Part shown: positions 60,039 to 64,000 of the stretch, piece after piece
Numbering within the stretch: position 1 is the stretch's first letter
Layout: every line of letters starts with the position of its first letter
DNA from: Flavobacteriales bacterium
GTDB taxonomy: Bacteria > Bacteroidota > Bacteroidia > Flavobacteriales_F > PHOS-HE28
Assembly (NCBI GenBank): GCA_016712535.1
Contig: JADJQW010000002.1
Location: 186,001-250,000 of the forward strand
Length of the DNA: 64,000 bases
Direction of reading: 5' to 3'
The notes under the pieces: model-generated
What the model was told of the DNA's origin: nothing
Databases searched by the model: none
Seen by the model: the letters and a program-made list of their open reading frames with translations, nothing else
Translations under genes and position numbers: made by a program

Positions 60039-62348
60039 ATGCCCAAGCGCACCAGCCGTAGTGACGGCCCTTCCCCGGCCAAGCTCTCCCAAGATGTCCT
60101 AGCTGCCATTCGGCGGTCTGGCCACGCCGGCGTTACCAGTCAGCAGCTCGCCCTGCAGTTGGGCTTCAAGGACAAAGGCCAGCGCTACCTGCTCTTCGAT
60201 GCCATCGAAGCGCTACTGGACGAGGGGCGGATCGAGAGCGGAAAGAAAGGACGCTATACCGCGCAGGGGGGGAAGGACAGCGTGGAGGGCCGAATCGACA
60301 TCATCGCCAGCGGGGCCGGGTACGTGCGCGTGGAAGGCGGCGAGGAAGACATCTTCATCCACAATAGGAATGTGGGCGTCGCGCTGCACGGCGACCGCGT
60401 GCTGGTGAAGGTGATGAGCAGCCGCGGCGCTCGCGCCGAAGGCAAAGTGCTCAGCATCCTCGAACGGCGCAGGACCGAATTCGTGGGCACCATACACAAG
60501 CAGCAAGGGCGGCTCATGCTCGTGGCCGACGACCAGCGCGTGCAGCGACCCTTCTTCATCCCGCCGCACGAGAGCCTCAATGCGCAGGAGGGCGACAAAG
60601 CGATCATCGCGCTGGGCGAATGGAAGGACAGCCGCGATATGCCGCGGGGCAGGGTGACCCGCGTGCTGGGCCGCGCCGGCGAGCACCACGTGGAGATGCA
60701 CGCCATCCTCGCGGAATTCGGACTGCCGTTGGATTTCCCCGAGAGCGTGCGGCTGGCAAGCGAGAAGATCGGCAATGGTGTAACGCCTGAAGAGATCGCC
60801 ATGCGCCGCGATGTGCGCGATATCCCCACGCTCACCATCGATCCGGATGATGCCAAGGATCTGGATGATGCACTGAGCCTGCGCAAGCTCGAGAGCGGCA
60901 ACTGGGAAGTGGGCGTACACATCGCCGATGTGAGCCATTACGTGACGCCGCGCAGCGTGATCGACATGGAGGCGGCCAACCGCGCCACCAGCGTTTACCT
61001 CGTGGACCGCGTGGTCCCCATGCTGCCGGAGAAGCTCAGCAATGACCTCTGCTCACTCAACCCGCATACCGACAAGCTCAGCTTCAGCGCCATCTTCGAA
61101 CTGGATGAAAAGGCGCGCGTCAAGGGTGAGTGGTTCGGCCGCACCGTGATGCGCTCGCAGCGCCGCTTCGCCTATGCCGAGGCTCAGGCCATCATCGATG
61201 GCGCCGATGGCGACTTCAGGAACGAAGTGCTCACGCTGCACCGGCTCGCGCAAGTGATGCGCAAGGAGCGGATCGAGAATGGCGCGCTGGAGATCGGCGG
61301 CAACGAGGTGAAGTTCAAGCTCGATGAGCAAGGTCGACCGCTGGGCGTGCATGAGAAAGTGATGGGCCCCGCCAACTGGCTCATCGAGGAGTTCATGCTG
61401 CTCGCGAATAAGCGCGTGGCGGCGTGGGTGAACAAGCCGAAAAGGGGCGCGCCAGGCTCCGCTGGGGCGGCGCGCCCTTTCGTCTATCGCGTGCACGACC
61501 TGCCCGACCCGGAGAAAGTGGAGCAGCTGCGTGCGCTAGCGAAGAGCTTCGGCCATTCGCTGACCGTTGGCAAGGGCGAGGACCTGCCGCACGCGATCAA
61601 TCGGCTCCTGCATGACGTCCGCGGGAAGGAGGAGGAGAACATCATCAAGCAGGTGGCGATCCGCAGCATGGCGAAGGCCATCTACAGCACGGAGAACATC
61701 GGCCATTACGGGCTGGCCTTCGAGCATTACACCCACTTCACCTCCCCTATCCGCCGCTACCCGGATCTTCTGGTTCACCGGGCCATGGCGCATTACCTCG
61801 CCGGCGGCTCGCCCCTTGATCGCGAAGCGCTCGAGTTGAGCTGCGCCCACAGCTCGCGCATGGAGAAGCAGGCCTCTGATGCGGAGCGCGCGAGCATCAA
61901 GTACAAGCAGGCCGAGTACCTGATTGCGCGCATCGGGCAATCGTTCGAGGGCATCATCAGCGGCCTCACCAACTGGGGCATCTATGTGGAGCTGCGCGAG
62001 AACAAGTGCGAGGGAATGATCCCCTTACGCGAGCTGCCCGGCGATGTGTTCCGCTTCGATCGAGAGCGATACACGGTCGCGGGCCACCGCACGGGCCGCA
62101 AGTTCCGGCTGGGAGATGAGCTCACCGTGGCCATCAAGGCTGTAGACATGGACAAGCGAACGGTTGAGCTGGCGCTGCACGAAGCGCGCGGTCCGGTGAC
62201 CACGAGCGGGAAGTTCGTGCGCAAGCCCGAGGGTCGGTGGGACGAGGCCTTGCCCGCTGAGAAGCAAGAGCACGCCCGGAAGGGCAAAGCGGCCGCGCAA
62301 TCGCGCGAGCGCCAACGGCGCAGCATGGGTCGCGGTAAGCGGAAATAG
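60039..62348 (+). CDS. rnr: ribonuclease R
   Basis: 769 residues. 3'-5' exoribonuclease for structured RNA. Order: N-terminal winged helix (about 15-70), cold-shock domains, RNB catalytic domain with TIDPDDAKDLDDALSL holding the metal-binding aspartates, S1 domain (GIISGLTNWGIYVELRENKC), and a basic tail (RERQRRSMGRGKRK). I chose the ATG at 60039 because of the promoter; the ATG at 60015 is possible. Confidence 0.95.
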   Translation: MPKRTSRSDGPSPAKLSQDVLAAIRRSGHAGVTSQQLALQLGFKDKGQRYLLFDAIEALLDEGRIESGKKGRYTAQGGKDSVEGRIDIIASGAGYVRVEGGEEDIFIHNRNVGVALHGDRVLVKVMSSRGARAEGKVLSILERRRTEFVGTIHKQQGRLMLVADDQRVQRPFFIPPHESLNAQEGDKAIIALGEWKDSRDMPRGRVTRVLGRAGEHHVEMHAILAEFGLPLDFPESVRLASEKIGNGVTPEEIAMRRDVRDIPTLTIDPDDAKDLDDALSLRKLESGNWEVGVHIADVSHYVTPRSVIDMEAANRATSVYLVDRVVPMLPEKLSNDLCSLNPHTDKLSFSAIFELDEKARVKGEWFGRTVMRSQRRFAYAEAQAIIDGADGDFRNEVLTLHRLAQVMRKERIENGALEIGGNEVKFKLDEQGRPLGVHEKVMGPANWLIEEFMLLANKRVAAWVNKPKRGAPGSAGAARPFVYRVHDLPDPEKVEQLRALAKSFGHSLTVGKGEDLPHAINRLLHDVRGKEEENIIKQVAIRSMAKAIYSTENIGHYGLAFEHYTHFTSPIRRYPDLLVHRAMAHYLAGGSPLDREALELSCAHSSRMEKQASDAERASIKYKQAEYLIARIGQSFEGIISGLTNWGIYVELRENKCEGMIPLRELPGDVFRFDRERYTVAGHRTGRKFRLGDELTVAIKAVDMDKRTVELALHEARGPVTTSGKFVRKPEGRWDEALPAEKQEHARKGKAAAQSRERQRRSMGRGKRK

Positions 62349-62353
62349 GCGGC

Positions 62354-63109
62354 CTATACCAGATTCAGGCGCTTGGCCAGATCATCCTTGTAGCTGCCTC
62401 CGATCGGGATCACCTTTTTATCGTTCTCCAGGATCAGGTTGGGCTGCTCGATGGCCGTGATCTTATCGACCCGGACGATGAAGCTGCGGTGGACGCGCAG
62501 GAATTCGCTCTCTGGCAATTTGGCCTCGATGTCCTTCATGGTGCTGTGAACGGTGTAGCGCGTGTTCAACAGATTGATCACCACGTAATCCTTCAGCGCC
62601 TCCACGAAATAGATGTCCTTGGTGTTGAGCTTCACCAGGCGGCTATTGCTCTTCACGAAGAGGATGTCCTTGTTGCTGTCCTTGTTCTCCACCAGGGCGT
62701 AGAGCATGTCGCGCTCCTTGAGCACCTCGGTCTCTTTCTTGTGCTTGTACAGGGCCATCTCAATCGACGTGTGGATGTCGATCTCCTTGAAGGGCTTGAT
62801 GATGTATCCGTAGGGCTGCGTCACCTTCGCCTTCGCCAGCGTGCTTTCATCGGCGTAGGCCGTGAGGAAGATCACCGGGATATTGGCCTCCTTGCGGATG
62901 GCTTCGGCCGCATCTATCCCGCTCATCTCGCCTTTGAGCATGATGTCCATGAGGATGATGTCGGGCACGTGCTCCTTGGCCAGGGCAACCGCTTGTTCAC
63001 CGGTGCTGGCCGCACCCACCACATGGTAGCCCAGCTTCTTGAGGCTGTGCTGAATGTCCTTGCTCACGATGCTCTCGTCCTCAACGACCAGTACGTTCGT
63101 CTGCGCCAT
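62354..63109 (-). CDS. LytTR-family response regulator
   Basis: 251 residues from the ATG at 63109. N-terminal receiver domain with phosphoacceptor D55 (IILMDIMLKG), acidic pair E10/D11, FLTAYAD and the conserved lysine in IIKPFKE. C-terminal LytTR DNA-binding domain (about 150-251; NTKDIYFVEALKDYVVINL, VHRSFIVRVDKI). Its start lies within the end of the histidine kinase gene (29-bp overlap), so the two are a cognate pair. Confidence 0.95.
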   Translation of the reverse strand: MAQTNVLVVEDESIVSKDIQHSLKKLGYHVVGAASTGEQAVALAKEHVPDIILMDIMLKGEMSGIDAAEAIRKEANIPVIFLTAYADESTLAKAKVTQPYGYIIKPFKEIDIHTSIEMALYKHKKETEVLKERDMLYALVENKDSNKDILFVKSNSRLVKLNTKDIYFVEALKDYVVINLLNTRYTVHSTMKDIEAKLPESEFLRVHRSFIVRVDKITAIEQPNLILENDKKVIPIGGSYKDDLAKRLNLV

Positions 63110-64000
63110 GTGCTTTCGGGTTGACCCGTTCAAAAGTAAGTAAATAGCTCACCCCGCCTTTGCTGCTGCGCTCCATGCGGCCATCGATCTGCGCAGTGAG
63201 CAATTGGACCAGCTCCAGGCCGAGGCCGCCGTCGCGTTCATCCTGGAATCCGTCGGGCAATCCGTTGCCATTGTCACCCGCTTCGATCCTGACCTGTTCG
63301 CCTTCCATGCGCAGCACGATTCTGATGGCACCTTCCCGGCCATCGGCGAAGGCGTGCTTGAGCGCATTGCTGATGATCTCGTTGAGGATGAGGCCGCAGG
63401 GCATGGCTTGATCGATGCTCAAGTGCACCGGCTCCAGGTCCAGGTCGAGCGAGACGCGGCCCGAGGTGCTGTAACTGAGCAGGAGGTTGCGGGACAGGCC
63501 GTCGATGTAGTCGGCCAGGTCGATGCTGCTGAACTGCTTGTTCTGGTAGAGCCGCTCATGGATGAGGGCCATGCTTCGCACGCGGTCCCGACTGTGATGC
63601 AGCATCTCGCGCACCTTCGGGTCCAAACCATCGCGTTCACCCTGCAGCTTGGTAATGCTGCTGATCACCTGCAGATTGTTCTTCACGCGGTGGTGAACCT
63701 CTTTGAGCAGCACCTCTTTCTCTGCCAGGCTGTGCTCCAGCGCGCGCTGCGCCTCCTTGCGGTCGGTGATGCCGTAGGCCAAGCATGAGATCTCCGTGAC
63801 GGCCCCGTCAACCACGATGGGATTGAGGAAGTTCTCCACCCAGGCCGAGTCGCCGTGAAGGTCAACCAGCTCCACCTCGAACTGTTGCGGAATGCCGCGG
63901 AGGGCCGCAGCGTATCGTGCGATCAACTGCTTGGTAGCGCCCGACCTCACGCGCGGAGCCATGCGCTCTACAAAGTCGTCGCCGTGACTGAACCTGATGC
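63081..64000 (-). CDS. PAS-containing histidine kinase (HisKA_2), partial at window edge
   Basis: Open frame continues beyond base 64000; only the C-terminal part (at least 306 residues) is here. A PAS domain ends with FLNPIVVDGAVTEISCLAYG and ITDRKEAQ. A HisKA_2 dimerisation domain with phospho-accepting histidine in LLKEVHHRVKNNLQVISS follows, and a HATPase domain has LNEIISNALKHAF, DNGNGLPDG and GGLGLELV. The ATG at 63962 is internal to the PAS domain and should not be taken as the start. Partner of the LytTR regulator. Confidence 0.93.
   Translation of the reverse strand, partial: IRFSHGDDFVERMAPRVRSGATKQLIARYAAALRGIPQQFEVELVDLHGDSAWVENFLNPIVVDGAVTEISCLAYGITDRKEAQRALEHSLAEKEVLLKEVHHRVKNNLQVISSITKLQGERDGLDPKVREMLHHSRDRVRSMALIHERLYQNKQFSSIDLADYIDGLSRNLLLSYSTSGRVSLDLDLEPVHLSIDQAMPCGLILNEIISNALKHAFADGREGAIRIVLRMEGEQVRIEAGDNGNGLPDGFQDERDGGLGLELVQLLTAQIDGRMERSSKGGVSYLLTFERVNPKAHGADERTGR

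Overview
The window reads as chromosomal DNA of a high-GC Bacteroidota bacterium, most likely an uncultured relative of the Flavobacteriales. Four things support this: nine proteins with type IX secretion (T9SS) C-terminal sorting domains or a variant of one; gene orders typical of the group (ileS / DksA-like / lspA, and acpP-fabF-rnc-IPExxxVDY-pyk); start codons without consistent Shine-Dalgarno sequences; and promoter -7 elements of the Bacteroidetes type TAnnTT(T/C)G before many genes. No insertion sequence, prophage, CRISPR array or rRNA was seen. One tRNA (Asn, GTT) is present. Coding density is very high and no intergenic gap exceeds 300 bp. The largest gaps are 25985-26232, 29742-29985 and 47125-47379, and each is described.

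Layout. 0-8 kb: ileS, a DksA-like protein with a histone-like tail, lspA, a secreted M1 aminopeptidase and metF. 8-15.5 kb: a minus-strand block with an ECF sigma factor, a one-pass membrane protein that looks like its anti-sigma factor but ends in a T9SS type-B-like domain, and three type-B cargo proteins. 15.6-21 kb: lepA, a membrane protein with a spermidine-synthase-like domain, an acetyltransferase and a glycosyltransferase. 21-24.7 kb: a second ECF sigma / anti-sigma pair, with the same ECF-type promoter (TGTAAC-N16/17-CGTC) before the sigma gene and before two downstream envelope genes. 24.7-30 kb: yebC, then a third ECF module (sigma, anti-sigma with a beta-barrel-like C-terminus, T9SS cargo) between two ssb paralogs. 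30-41 kb: a universal stress protein, a YfiR / TPR / PP2C signalling operon, an M28 peptidase, ferritin, the purN-marC-rnhA operon, an iodotyrosine-deiodinase-like flavoprotein, and acpP-fabF-rnc. 41-54 kb: pyk, several secreted T9SS cargos (YCF48-like, lamin-tail, PKD repeat), an aminotransferase / amidase / VOC operon, and asd. 54-64 kb: tRNA-Asn, a PfkB kinase, an acyltransferase, an exported superoxide dismutase, a biotin carrier, prs-rplY-pth, rnr, and a LytTR regulator / histidine kinase pair that runs off the right edge.

How the genes work together. Housekeeping genes are interleaved with an unusually rich cell-surface programme. The most interesting theme is three ECF sigma / anti-sigma modules sitting next to envelope or T9SS-exported products. 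In two of them the putative anti-sigma protein carries an extra envelope module: a type-B-like T9SS domain in one and a barrel-like domain in the other. This suggests, as inference, that secretion or outer-membrane state is sensed directly by the anti-sigma protein.
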